NCBI GenBank assembly: GCA_963727415.1
Contig: CAVSGF010000002.1
Location: 1,550,001 to 1,614,000 of the forward strand
Direction of reading: 5' to 3'
From: DASQPR01 sp963727415
GTDB taxonomy: Bacteria > Actinomycetota > Actinomycetes > Mycobacteriales > Micromonosporaceae
DNA length: 64,000 bases
In this document: piece by piece, positions 1 to 7,980 of the stretch
Layout of the letters: every line of letters starts with the position of its first letter
Position numbering within the stretch: the stretch's first letter is position 1
Notes under the pieces: model-generated
The model's input: only the letters and a program-made list of their open reading frames with translations
Database searches by the model: none
Told to the model about the DNA's origin: nothing
Position numbers and translations under genes: made by a program

Positions 1-869
1 TCCCGCGCCCGCTGGAGGATGGCCTCATCGTTCATGGCGAGGAACCCACCCATGTTGACCAGGGCGTCCTTCTTCCCGGACATGGTGGCGCCATCGAAGT
101 AGGACATCATCTCCCGGACGATGTCGGCGACGGGGGTGTCGGCGTACCCATCCTCCCGTTCCTTGATGAAGTAAGCGTTCTCGACCAGGCGCGTGGCATC
201 GCACCACAGCCGGATGCCTTCACGCCGGCACAGGTCGGCGACGTCGCGGAGGTTGCGCATCGAGACGGGCTGGCCGCCGGCCATGTTGACGGTGACCGCG
301 ACATTGACGTACGCGATGCTGGCCGCTCCGACACGGTCGATGAGGTCGCGTAGCTTCGCGATGTCGACGTTGCCCTTGAACGGCAAGCGAGCCTGCGGGT
401 CGTGTGCTTCATCGACGATGACGTCGACGAAGATGCCGCCGGATAGTTCCTGGTGCGCACGGGTGGTCGTGAAATACATGTTCCCGGGCACGTACTGGCC
501 CTGCTTGATGAGGATCTGGGAGATCAGATGCTCGGCCCCGCGGCCCTGATGCGTGGGAACGACGTAACGGAAGCCGTACACGTCGCGCACGGCTTCTTCG
601 AAGCGGTAGAAGGAAGAGGCTCCCGCGTACGCCTCATCGCCTCTCATCAGAGCGGACCATTGTCGATCGCTCATCGCGCCGGTACCGCTGTCGGTCAACA
701 GGTCGATATAGACATCACGGCTGCGGAGCAGGAATGTGTTGTAGCCCGCTTCCTCGATGGCCGCGGTCCGCTCGGCGCGAGTCGGTACGCGTACCGGCTC
801 GACCGACTTGATGCGATAAGGCTCAGCTTGCGCGACGGTAGTCGCGTCTGTCCATGACGAGGTCACCAT
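1..869 (-). CDS. tpl: Tyrosine phenol-lyase (beta-eliminating lyase), 5' part only
   Basis: PLP enzyme that splits L-tyrosine to phenol, pyruvate and ammonia (reversible). The first 289 codons are present; the family is about 456 residues, so the C-terminus lies left of the window. Seen: PYRIKSVE near the N-terminus, YNTFLL and DLLTDSGT, DEAYAG, the VPTHQGRGAEHLIS glycine-rich PLP-phosphate segment, YFTTTRAHQE, VTVNMAGGQPVSM, and the Schiff-base lysine motif MSGKKDALVNMGG (Lys about residue 267). The MSGKKD form and the YFTTTR segment favour tyrosine phenol-lyase over tryptophanase, which usually has MSAKKDAMV. ATG at 869 is the most upstream reasonable start; no strong ribosome binding site is visible. 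It lies downstream of, and co-directional with, the araC gene, which may control it. The missing C-terminus holds further specificity residues, so substrate is likely but not proven. Confidence 0.85.
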   Translation of the reverse strand, partial: MVTSSWTDATTVAQAEPYRIKSVEPVRVPTRAERTAAIEEAGYNTFLLRSRDVYIDLLTDSGTGAMSDRQWSALMRGDEAYAGASSFYRFEEAVRDVYGFRYVVPTHQGRGAEHLISQILIKQGQYVPGNMYFTTTRAHQELSGGIFVDVIVDEAHDPQARLPFKGNVDIAKLRDLIDRVGAASIAYVNVAVTVNMAGGQPVSMRNLRDVADLCRREGIRLWCDATRLVENAYFIKEREDGYADTPVADIVREMMSYFDGATMSGKKDALVNMGGFLAMNDEAILQRAR

Positions 870-1043
870 GCGTGAAGGATGCGCCAGAGGGGACACGTGG
901 CAGCAGGGCCTAAGGACCCGGGCCGGGTGGGACTCCCTCACGCCTCGTAGTGCCGAGACGGCTGAACTGGCGAGCGGGTGGCGCCGGCCGTCCGTCTTCT
1001 CCTAGTTCCGCACGAACCCGCAGGCTTGCAGGCCCGGTGCCCG

Positions 1044-1832
1044 TCATGCCGCGGTGAGGTGACGCCGCAGCTGCGACGGCGTGCGGCCAAGCTGAGCGCG
1101 TACCGTCCGGGTCAGGTGGGCCTGGTCGGCGAACCCGAGGTCGGCCGCGAGCCGCGCCAGATTGTCCTCGCCGTCCGCGAGCCGGGCCATGGCCCGGCTG
1201 ACGCGGACCCGGTTGCGGAAGCGGGTCAGGCCCGCGCCGACGTGGGCGCTGAAGACGCGACTCAGGTGGTACGGCGAGACGCCCAGTTGCGCGGCCAGCG
1301 CGCCGAGTGTGGCCGAGCCCGGGTTGCCGGCGAGCACCGCTTCCCGGGCCGCGCCGGCCAGCCGCGCGGCGCGAGGCGAACCGATGGTTCGCGGCGGGGT
1401 GGCGCGCACCGCGTGCGCCACCAGGTCGAGCAGTTCCTCGGCGGCGTCGTCGCCGGCGCGAGCACGGCGCCGCAACCGCAGGTGGGCCAGCTCCAGCCGG
1501 GCGTCGACCGGCACCGTGGCATCGGTGCGCACGCCCGCGAAGTTCGCCGTCCAGTACGCCTCCGTGACGGTCACCGAGGTGCACGAGTCGCCGCCGTGTG
1601 GGTGGGCGAACTGCTGCTCGTGCCCGGGTACCTGCACATACGCCGCCGTGACGTCGGCGAGCACGGGACGCCCGTTGTCGCGCACCCGGAACATCCCGGC
1701 CCGCACGAGCACCACGCCGCGCCCGGGGACCTGCTCGGTGCCGGACCAGTGCGCGCCACCGCCTGCGCACGCGACCTCACGGACCGTGAAGTCGTCGGTG
1801 GCCACGAGGGTGGTGGAGGTGAGCACGGGCAC
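1044..1832 (-). CDS. AraC-family transcriptional regulator
   Basis: A 262-residue regulator with an N-terminal cupin-like sensor part (about 1-110) and a C-terminal AraC DNA-binding domain (about 165-262). The two helix-turn-helix units are visible: LGALAAQLGVSPYHLSRVF, then LARLAADLGFADQAHLTRTV, followed by the usual LGRTPSQLR tail. I chose the GTG at 1832 because it gives a normal family length and leaves the 12-bp tandem repeat (1861-1908) outside the gene; an in-frame ATG at 2195 would run across the divergent transporter start. It is divergent from the MFS exporter at 1950 and points toward the tyrosine phenol-lyase gene, so it may control one or both. The inducer is unknown. Confidence 0.85.
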   Translation of the reverse strand: MPVLTSTTLVATDDFTVREVACAGGGAHWSGTEQVPGRGVVLVRAGMFRVRDNGRPVLADVTAAYVQVPGHEQQFAHPHGGDSCTSVTVTEAYWTANFAGVRTDATVPVDARLELAHLRLRRRARAGDDAAEELLDLVAHAVRATPPRTIGSPRAARLAGAAREAVLAGNPGSATLGALAAQLGVSPYHLSRVFSAHVGAGLTRFRNRVRVSRAMARLADGEDNLARLAADLGFADQAHLTRTVRAQLGRTPSQLRRHLTAA

Positions 1833-1860
1833 ACGGTAAGGGCAGCCTCCGACACTTCCG

Positions 1861-1908
1861 GACACCGCAAGAGACGCCGCAAGAGACGCCGCAAGAGACG
1901 CCGCAAGA
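1861..1908. repeat. Four tandem copies of a 12-bp repeat between araC and MFS genes
   Basis: Four head-to-tail copies of GACGCCGCAAGA; the first differs at one base (GACACCGCAAGA). They lie between the araC start (1832) and the MFS start (1950). AraC-family proteins often bind direct repeats, and the period is close to one helical turn plus 1.5 bp, so an operator array is plausible. Confidence 0.85.
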
Positions 1909-1949
1909 ATCGTCAAGCCGTGCTGGGCGCGGCCGCGAAGGCTTGGGCC

Positions 1950-3359
1950 ATGACGACCACGCTCCCCGCCCCGGTCGGCACGCGCCCGCGTGCCGCCCGG
2001 GGCCTTCTGGTGATCCTGCTCGGCGGTCAGATGATGGCCTCGATCGACGGCTCGATCGTCAACGTCGCGCTGCCCGACCTGGGCGCACGCCTCGGTGCCA
2101 GTGGTGCCGAGTTGCAGTTGATACCGGCGGCGTACCTGCTGTCGTTCGCCGCGCTGATGGTGACCGCCGCCCGTCTCGGCGACCGCTACGGCCATACGCG
2201 TGCGTACCGGACCGGCCTGGCGGGCTTCACGGCCGCCTCGCTAGCCTGCGGCCTCGCTCCGGACGCACCGGCGCTGATCGCGTTTCGGCTGGTCCAGGGC
2301 GCGTTCAGTGCGCTTATGGTGGCGCAGGTCGTGTCGCTGCTGCACCGTTCGTTCGACGGCGTCGCGCGAACCCGGGCGATCGCGGGGTACTCGCTGGTCC
2401 TGGCGCTCGGCGTGGCGGCCGGGCAGATCCTCGGCGGTGCGATCGTGGCGCTCGACGTCGCCGGACTCGGGTGGCGCCCGATCTTCCTGGTCAACGTACC
2501 GATCGGGATCGCCGTCGCGGCGGCGGCACGACGGCTGCCCGGCAATCGCCCGGATGCCCCGGCGTCCCGGCTCGACCTGGCCGGCGCGATACTGCTCGGC
2601 ACCGCTGCCTCCGCGATCGTGGCGGCGCTAAGCCTGGGCCGTCACGCCGGGTGGCCGGCCTGGTCACTGACCGCGCTGGCGGTCGGCGCTGGAGGCATGG
2701 TCGCGTTCAGCCGGTACGAGTGGCGTCTGGTGCGGGCCGGCCGCGAACCGCTCCTGGACCCGCGGGCGGTGCGCCCGGTCGGCGTGCGCCCGGGCCTGGC
2801 CGCGTGCTACCTGGTCATGGGCTGCTACGGCGCCTTCGTGTTCACGCTCACGCTCTACCTGCAGACCGCGCGCGGCTTCGGCCCGCTGCGCGCCGGGATG
2901 ACGTTCGTGCCGTTCGCGCTCGGGTTCGCGCTGACCAGCCGGTTCTGGATGGTGCTGCCGGAACGGATCAGCCGGGTGCTTCCGGTGGCCGGGCCGGCCG
3001 CGTTTGCCACCGGGGCCACACTCGTCGCATTTCCGCAGCGGTGGCATACCGCGCCCGCCGTGGCGCTGCTGCTGTTCGCTGGCGCCGGGCATGCCGCCTC
3101 GTTCAGCCCGCTATTCGCACGGATCTCGTCGCTGGTGGCGCCCGCGTACGCCTCGGCGCTGTCGGCGCTGGCGAATACCGGCACGTTGCTGGCCGGTGCG
3201 ATCGCGGTCGCGGGCCTCGGCGGCGTGTACCTGTCCGCGCCGACCGGGCACGCCGGCCTGCTGCGCGTCGTGCTCGGCATGGACGTGGTGCTCGCCGTGG
3301 CGGCGACGTGCGCGGCGCGGACCGTGTTCGTGCGGCAGGCGGGGGCGGGGGCGTCGTGA
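1950..3359 (+). CDS. MFS transporter, EmrB/QacA (DHA2)-like
   Basis: A 469-residue integral membrane protein with about 14 hydrophobic segments. Near the N-terminus it has the DHA2 hallmark IDGSIVNVALPDLGA (membrane segment 1), then the cytoplasmic loop RLGDRYGHTRAYRTG (MFS motif A) and LVLALGVAAGQILGGAI, matching the antiporter motif C region. Members export drugs or metabolites using the proton gradient. ATG at 1950 puts the start right before the first membrane helix; GAAGG lies a few bases upstream. It is divergent from the araC regulator, the usual arrangement of an exporter and its local regulator. Nearness to tyrosine phenol-lyase makes an aromatic compound a possible substrate, which is inference only. 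Confidence 0.85.
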   Translation: MTTTLPAPVGTRPRAARGLLVILLGGQMMASIDGSIVNVALPDLGARLGASGAELQLIPAAYLLSFAALMVTAARLGDRYGHTRAYRTGLAGFTAASLACGLAPDAPALIAFRLVQGAFSALMVAQVVSLLHRSFDGVARTRAIAGYSLVLALGVAAGQILGGAIVALDVAGLGWRPIFLVNVPIGIAVAAAARRLPGNRPDAPASRLDLAGAILLGTAASAIVAALSLGRHAGWPAWSLTALAVGAGGMVAFSRYEWRLVRAGREPLLDPRAVRPVGVRPGLAACYLVMGCYGAFVFTLTLYLQTARGFGPLRAGMTFVPFALGFALTSRFWMVLPERISRVLPVAGPAAFATGATLVAFPQRWHTAPAVALLLFAGAGHAASFSPLFARISSLVAPAYASALSALANTGTLLAGAIAVAGLGGVYLSAPTGHAGLLRVVLGMDVVLAVAATCAARTVFVRQAGAGAS

Positions 3360-3451
3360 CGTTCAGGCGAGCGGTGTGCGATCTGCCTGGTATTGGGCGA
3401 TTCGGGATGTGAGAGGCGGTCGCCGGGTAGTTTGGCGAGAGGGGAATCCGT

Positions 3452-3877
3452 ATGCCGAACGCGCCGATCGTTTACCGGACCACTCATCGGGTCAAGTTCT
3501 CCGAACTCGATCCGTACGATCACGTGGGCACCGGCAAATATGCGACCTACTACGTCGATCATCGAATGGAGGGTCTGCGCGAATACGTCGGCTGGGACCT
3601 GAAGGCGCTGGGAACATTGCCGTTCATGGTCTGGGTCCGTCGCATGGAGATCGACTTCGTCCGGCCGATGCGCGGCGACCAGGAGATCACGATCACGTCG
3701 TTTGTGCGCGAGTTCCGAGGACCGGACGCGCTGATCGAATGTTCGATGGCCGACTCCGAGGGCGTGAACGTCTCACGCTGTCTTATGACGGTTGCCCATG
3801 TAGACAAGCAGACGAATCGCGCGACCGATTGGCCACCCGAACTCATGGCGGTGTTCTTCGAGACGGAGACCGCGTAA
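3452..3877 (+). CDS. Acyl-CoA thioesterase-like hot-dog protein (4HBT/YbgC type)
   Basis: A 141-residue single hot-dog domain. The N-terminal stretch VKFSELDPYDHVGTGKYATY matches the family pattern of beta strand, acidic catalytic Asp (DPYDHV, about residue 20) and the start of the central helix. The core strand VRRMEIDFVRPMRGDQEI follows near residues 62-79. Members hydrolyse acyl-CoA or acyl-carrier thioesters in the cytoplasm. An AGAGGGG ribosome binding site precedes ATG 3452. It stands alone, 92 bp after the MFS gene. The substrate cannot be read from sequence. Confidence 0.8.
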   Translation: MPNAPIVYRTTHRVKFSELDPYDHVGTGKYATYYVDHRMEGLREYVGWDLKALGTLPFMVWVRRMEIDFVRPMRGDQEITITSFVREFRGPDALIECSMADSEGVNVSRCLMTVAHVDKQTNRATDWPPELMAVFFETETA

Positions 3878-4022
3878 CCGCGGTTTGGCGTGACTGGGGC
3901 GGAGGATGGAACCCCTCCAACAAGCCGATGGTGGGTACAGGCCGACAGCATGCGTCAAACCACCCATCCGGCACCGGATCGAGATGGGTATCCAGCCCGA
4001 TGTGATGGGCCGGCCGGGCTCC

Positions 4023-4028
4023 TAGCGT
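4023..4028 (+). promoter_or_regulatory. Candidate -10 box of a leaderless transcript
   Basis: TAGCGT fits the actinobacterial TANNNT -10 pattern and ends 7 nt before ATG 4036, so transcription would start at or very near the start codon. No ribosome binding site is seen upstream of that ATG, which agrees with leaderless translation. No clear -35 box. Confidence 0.35.
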
Positions 4029-4035
4029 CGCAGTT

Positions 4036-4992
4036 ATGGACATCAAGGACATCGGGGTCGCGAGGGCCGGGGCCCAACACGCTGGCGACGCGGTCGCCGG
4101 TTTCCTCGACGCCCAGCAGCGGGTTCTCGACCGCTACGGCGTCAGCGCGCAGCGGCGGTACCTCCGGGTGCCGACGACTGGCGGGCAGGCGCAGGTACTG
4201 ATCGCCGGTGACGGGCCTGCGCTGGTGATGGTCATCGGTGGGGCAGTACCGGCGGCATTCTGGATCCCGCTGCTGGCGAAGCTCCCGGGCCGCACGCTCT
4301 ATGCGATCGAGCTGCCCGGATTCGGGCTCACCGACCCGACAACGTACCACCGCGACACGATCCGGCGAACCGCCGTCGACTACCTCGCCGGCATCCTCGA
4401 TGTCCTCGGCCTGGGGCCGAGTCAGTTCGTCACCCAGTCGATCGGGTCCCAGTGGACTGCCTGGCTCGCCGACGAGCAGCCCGGAAGGGTGGGCTCCCAG
4501 GTGATGATCGGCTGCCCTGGCTTCTTCCTGGACACCTCGGCGCCGCTACCGTTCCGGCTTGCCTCGGTTCCCGGCCTCGGGCCGCTGTTGATGTCGCTGT
4601 CGAAACCGTCGGCGAACAACGCCGAGCGGGTGATGCGGACGGTCGGGGAGGATCCCGCCGGGCTCGATGAACTCCGCGACGTATTGGTGGCGGCTCAGCG
4701 GCTCCCGACCTACACCCCGAGCCTGGTCGCCCTGATGCGCGCGGTCATGCGGTGGACCCGGCCCCGCCCGGCGATCGTGACCAACCCCGACCAGCTCGGC
4801 CGGATCGGCCACCCGGTCCGGCTGATCTGGGGTGAGCGGGACGGGTTCGGGCGTCCGGAGGCCGGTCGCCGGATCGCCGAGCTGATTCCCGATGCGGATC
4901 TGCATGTGGTGTCCGGCGGCCATGCCCCCTGGTTTCACCACGCCGACCTGGTGGCCAAGCTGACCCGGGAGTTCCTGGAGGCGCGGCGATGA
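4036..4992 (+). CDS. Alpha/beta hydrolase
   Basis: A 318-residue alpha/beta-hydrolase-fold protein. Visible elements are the oxyanion strand region VMVIGGAVPAAFW (about 64-76), the nucleophile elbow as QSIGSQW (Ser about 134; the usual G-x-S-x-G is relaxed here), the acid in WGERDGFG (about 271) and the catalytic histidine in GGHAPWFHH (about 297). The length is typical for esterase, haloalkane dehalogenase or lactonase relatives. It overlaps the next small membrane ORF by 4 nt (ATGA) and sits upstream of a flavin monooxygenase. Baeyer-Villiger-type oxidation followed by ester hydrolysis is therefore a reasonable but unproven joint role. Confidence 0.83.
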   Translation: MDIKDIGVARAGAQHAGDAVAGFLDAQQRVLDRYGVSAQRRYLRVPTTGGQAQVLIAGDGPALVMVIGGAVPAAFWIPLLAKLPGRTLYAIELPGFGLTDPTTYHRDTIRRTAVDYLAGILDVLGLGPSQFVTQSIGSQWTAWLADEQPGRVGSQVMIGCPGFFLDTSAPLPFRLASVPGLGPLLMSLSKPSANNAERVMRTVGEDPAGLDELRDVLVAAQRLPTYTPSLVALMRAVMRWTRPRPAIVTNPDQLGRIGHPVRLIWGERDGFGRPEAGRRIAELIPDADLHVVSGGHAPWFHHADLVAKLTREFLEARR

Positions 4993-5102
4993 CGGGCGCG
5001 TATCGGCGAGATGCCGCCCACACCGGCCTCGTGCAGTGGGCCCTCATCGCCACCTACTGGCTCTGGATCACGGTCCTGAGCATCCATCTCGTCATCCGAT
5101 GA
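4989..5102 (+). CDS. Small single-span membrane peptide, 37 aa
   Basis: This ORF starts inside the stop of the hydrolase gene (ATGA overlap at 4989-4992) and ends 20 bp before the next start. It encodes 37 residues: a basic, polar N-terminus (MTGAYRRDAAHTG) and one hydrophobic segment of about 20 residues, rich in Trp, Leu, Ile and Val, ending in His-Leu-Val-Ile-Arg. Translational coupling and the clean membrane helix suggest a real microprotein, perhaps a membrane anchor for the neighbouring oxidoreductase or hydrolase. I know of no family match. Confidence 0.5.
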   Translation: MTGAYRRDAAHTGLVQWALIATYWLWITVLSIHLVIR

Positions 5103-5122
5103 CCACCGGAAAGGGAAGGATC

Positions 5123-6226
5123 ATGAATACCCAGCATATCGAGACCTTGATCATCGGCGCCGGCCAGGCAGGCCTGGCCACCGGCTACCACCTGGCCCGG
5201 CTCGGCCGGGAGTTCCTGATCGTCGACGGCAGCGACCGGATCGGCGACAACTGGCGCTGCCACTACGACTCGCTCAAGCTCTACTCTCCGGCGAAGTTCG
5301 ACGGCCTGCCGGGCATGGAGTTCCCTGGCGACCCGTGGCACTTCCCCGGCAAGGACGAAGTAGCCGACTTTCTCGAGCAGTACGCCGTGGAGATGGACCT
5401 GCCGGTGAGGATGCGGACTCGTGTGGACCGAGTCGTATCGTCGGCCGGCGGCGGATTCACCGCCCATCTCGGGTCCGAGAAGATCGAGTGCGACAACCTG
5501 GTCGTCGCCACCGGAACGTTCAGCCGCACTCCCAGCGTTCCTGACATCGCCGCGTCGCTCGACCCGCGCATTCGGCAGTTCCACTCCACGGAGTACCGGA
5601 ATCCGGCCCAGCTCCAGCACGGGACCACCCTGGTCGTCGGTGCTTCCCACTCCGGGTACGACATCGCCTTCGAAGTGGCCGCGGATCGGCCCACGATCCT
5701 GGCAGGCCCGGGTCGCGGGAACATCCCGATCGAGTGGGATTCGGCCAGGATCAAGATCGCTCTGCCCGTCATCGTGTTCCTGTGGAAGCACGTGCTGACA
5801 CGGCGCACGCCGATGGGCCGCAAGGAGATGCTGAAGGTTCGCCATCAGGGTGCGCCCACCACTCGGGTGAAGCCGCATCACCTCGCGGAGCGCGGTGCGG
5901 AACGAATTGAGCACAAGGTCACCGACGTCTCCGCCGACGGGAAGCCGATGCTCGACAACGGGCGCGTCCTCGACGTCACCAATGTCATCTGGGCGACCGG
6001 CTTCCGGCCGGACTTCAGCTGGATCGAGGCGCCGATAACCGGTGACGACGGCTGGCCGCACGAGTACCGCGGCGTGGTCGATGGTGTGCCCGGACTGTTT
6101 TTCTGCGGGCTCGCATTCCAGTTCGCATTCAGCTCCATGGTGCTCCCGGGTGTCGGGCGGGATGCGGCGTACATCGCCGGCAAGGTCGACCAGCGCGCCG
6201 CTTCCCGGGCCCGGGTCGCCGCCTGA
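5123..6226 (+). CDS. Flavin-containing monooxygenase (CzcO/TrkA-like)
   Basis: A 367-residue FAD/NAD(P)H oxidoreductase. The FAD-binding dinucleotide motif is IIGAGQAGLATGYHLA near the N-terminus and the second, NAD(P)H-binding motif is VVGASHSGYDIA (about 172-183). The C-terminal ATGFRPDF signature (about 292) is typical of the FMO/YhhX-like group. AAGGGAAGGA just upstream of ATG 5123 supports this start over earlier in-frame codons. It is the third gene of a likely operon with the alpha/beta hydrolase and the 37-aa membrane peptide. Members oxidise ketones, amines or sulfides; the substrate is unknown. Confidence 0.83.
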   Translation: MNTQHIETLIIGAGQAGLATGYHLARLGREFLIVDGSDRIGDNWRCHYDSLKLYSPAKFDGLPGMEFPGDPWHFPGKDEVADFLEQYAVEMDLPVRMRTRVDRVVSSAGGGFTAHLGSEKIECDNLVVATGTFSRTPSVPDIAASLDPRIRQFHSTEYRNPAQLQHGTTLVVGASHSGYDIAFEVAADRPTILAGPGRGNIPIEWDSARIKIALPVIVFLWKHVLTRRTPMGRKEMLKVRHQGAPTTRVKPHHLAERGAERIEHKVTDVSADGKPMLDNGRVLDVTNVIWATGFRPDFSWIEAPITGDDGWPHEYRGVVDGVPGLFFCGLAFQFAFSSMVLPGVGRDAAYIAGKVDQRAASRARVAA

Positions 6227-6351
6227 GGGACCGATCGCTGAGCCTGACTGCTCGCTCGCCGGCGGTGCCGTCCACCGGTATCGACGATGACGCAACGTCC
6301 GGCGGGCCGTCGCCGGTGATGGCTAGGCTTGGGCTGGAGGGGGTGCTGGCG

Positions 6352-7980
6352 ATGGGTGTCATCGAGGGTCTCCACCGAGCCCGAGAGGCATACGAGCGTC
6401 GAGAGTGGGTGGCGGCGTACCGGGAGCTCTCAGACGCCGACGAGGCGGACTTGAAGGCCGCCGACTTCGCTGCCCTGGCAACCACCGCGTACTTGCTCGG
6501 CCATCGCAACGACTGCATCCACGCCCTTCAAAGGGCCTACCAGGCAAGCCTCGACGTCGGCGAGCGGCCCGCGGCGGTACGAGCCGCGTACTTGATGACC
6601 ATGACCTTGTGGCAGTCCGGGGAGCTGGCGGTCGGCAACGGCTGGCGCGGTCGGGCCGCACGTCTTCTGGATGAGCTGGATGACGACGTGGCCGAGCGTG
6701 GCTACCTGTACGACCTGGAGATGATGGGGCATATCGTCAACGGCCAGTTTGCTGATGCGTTCCCGCTGGCGCCCCGGATCACCGAGTACGGTCGTCGTTT
6801 CGACGAGCCCGACCTGCTTGCTCTCGGACTCCACGCCGAGGGTCGGCTGATGGTCATGTCGGGCCAAGTTGCCGATGGCCTGAGGCGGATGGACGAGGCG
6901 CTGGCCGGAGTGATGGCCGGCGAGGTGACGTCGGTGACGGCCGGGAGGGTCTACTGCTCGACGATCGAGGCCTGCCAGGAGGTGTCCGACTTCGGTCGGG
7001 CCAGTGCCTGGACTCACGCGCTGACCACTTGGTGCGACGCCCAGCCGGGGCTCGTCGCGTATACCGGCCAGTGCGCAACCCATCGGGGCCAGCTGATGCG
7101 GCTGCATGGTGCGTACGCCGACGCCGTGGAGGAGCTGGAACGGGCTGTCGACAGGTACCGGGCGGCGGGCGGCGACCCGGCCGTGGCGCTGGCGAATTAC
7201 GAGCGCGGCGAGACGCACCGGCTGCGCGGCGAATACGACGCCGCCGAGACCGCCTACGCCACGGCCGCCGAGTTCGGCCATCCTGCCCAGCCTGGGCGCG
7301 CTCTGCTGTGGCTGGCCCGGGATCGCCGTGACGCGGCGACCGCGGCGGTCCATCGGCTGCTCGCAGAGCGAGAAGGCCCGGTGCACCGCTCGCAGATACT
7401 GGCGGCCGCGGTCGACGTCCTGGTGGCCACTGACGACATCGAGGGTGCGGGCCCGCTCGGCGCGGAACTCTGCGCGATCGGGGAAGCGTTCGGCTGCACC
7501 GCTCTTCAAGCATCCGGACAGCGCGCCGTCGCGATGGTGGAGCTGGCGCGGGGCGCCGCGGAGCCGGCACTTCACTCCGCTCTGCGCGCCATGGAGGGCT
7601 GGTCGCAACTGTCCGCGCCGTACGAGGTGGCACGGAGCAGGCTTCTCGTGGGCCGGGCGCTCCGGCTGCTTGGCGATGAGGAGTCGGCGGTCGCCGACCT
7701 GGCCGCGGCCCGGAAAGCCTTCGCCGACCTCGGGGCCGGTCCGGCCGAGCGGGAGGCCACCGCCCTGCTGGGAGATGAGAAGGTGCCCGGCGGCCTCAGC
7801 CCACGTGAGGTCGAGGTGATCCGGCTGGTCGCCGCCGGAAAGAGCAACCCTGAGATCGCCGCGCAGCTACGGCTCTCGGAGAAGACGGTCGGTCGGCATC
7901 TGTCCAACATCTTCACCAAGCTCGATGTCAGTTCCCGGACCGCCGCCGCCGCGTTCGCCTACGAACATCACCTTGTCTGA
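6352..7980 (+). CDS. LuxR-family regulator with TPR-like sensor region
   Basis: A 542-residue protein with an all-helical, Ala/Leu-rich N-terminal region of TPR-like repeats (about 1-460) and a C-terminal LuxR helix-turn-helix: LSPREVEVIRLVAAGKSNPE, then LRLSEKTVGRHLSNIFTKLD. No ATP-binding Walker motif is seen, so it is LuxR-like without the LAL/MalT ATPase. ATG 6352 is chosen because GGAGGGGG lies 8 nt upstream; an upstream ATG exists at 6265. Its last 114 bp overlap the convergent MFS gene. It probably controls the preceding hydrolase-monooxygenase cluster; the signal is unknown. Confidence 0.85.
   Translation: MGVIEGLHRAREAYERREWVAAYRELSDADEADLKAADFAALATTAYLLGHRNDCIHALQRAYQASLDVGERPAAVRAAYLMTMTLWQSGELAVGNGWRGRAARLLDELDDDVAERGYLYDLEMMGHIVNGQFADAFPLAPRITEYGRRFDEPDLLALGLHAEGRLMVMSGQVADGLRRMDEALAGVMAGEVTSVTAGRVYCSTIEACQEVSDFGRASAWTHALTTWCDAQPGLVAYTGQCATHRGQLMRLHGAYADAVEELERAVDRYRAAGGDPAVALANYERGETHRLRGEYDAAETAYATAAEFGHPAQPGRALLWLARDRRDAATAAVHRLLAEREGPVHRSQILAAAVDVLVATDDIEGAGPLGAELCAIGEAFGCTALQASGQRAVAMVELARGAAEPALHSALRAMEGWSQLSAPYEVARSRLLVGRALRLLGDEESAVADLAAARKAFADLGAGPAEREATALLGDEKVPGGLSPREVEVIRLVAAGKSNPEIAAQLRLSEKTVGRHLSNIFTKLDVSSRTAAAAFAYEHHLV

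Noticed and set aside
1861..1908. CRISPR-like array
   Set aside because: The 12-bp units have no spacers between them and no cas genes are present.
978..1949. Plus-strand extension of the MFS protein far upstream
   Set aside because: The extension is antisense to the araC gene and Arg-rich through the 12-bp repeats; homology starts at the ATG at 1950.
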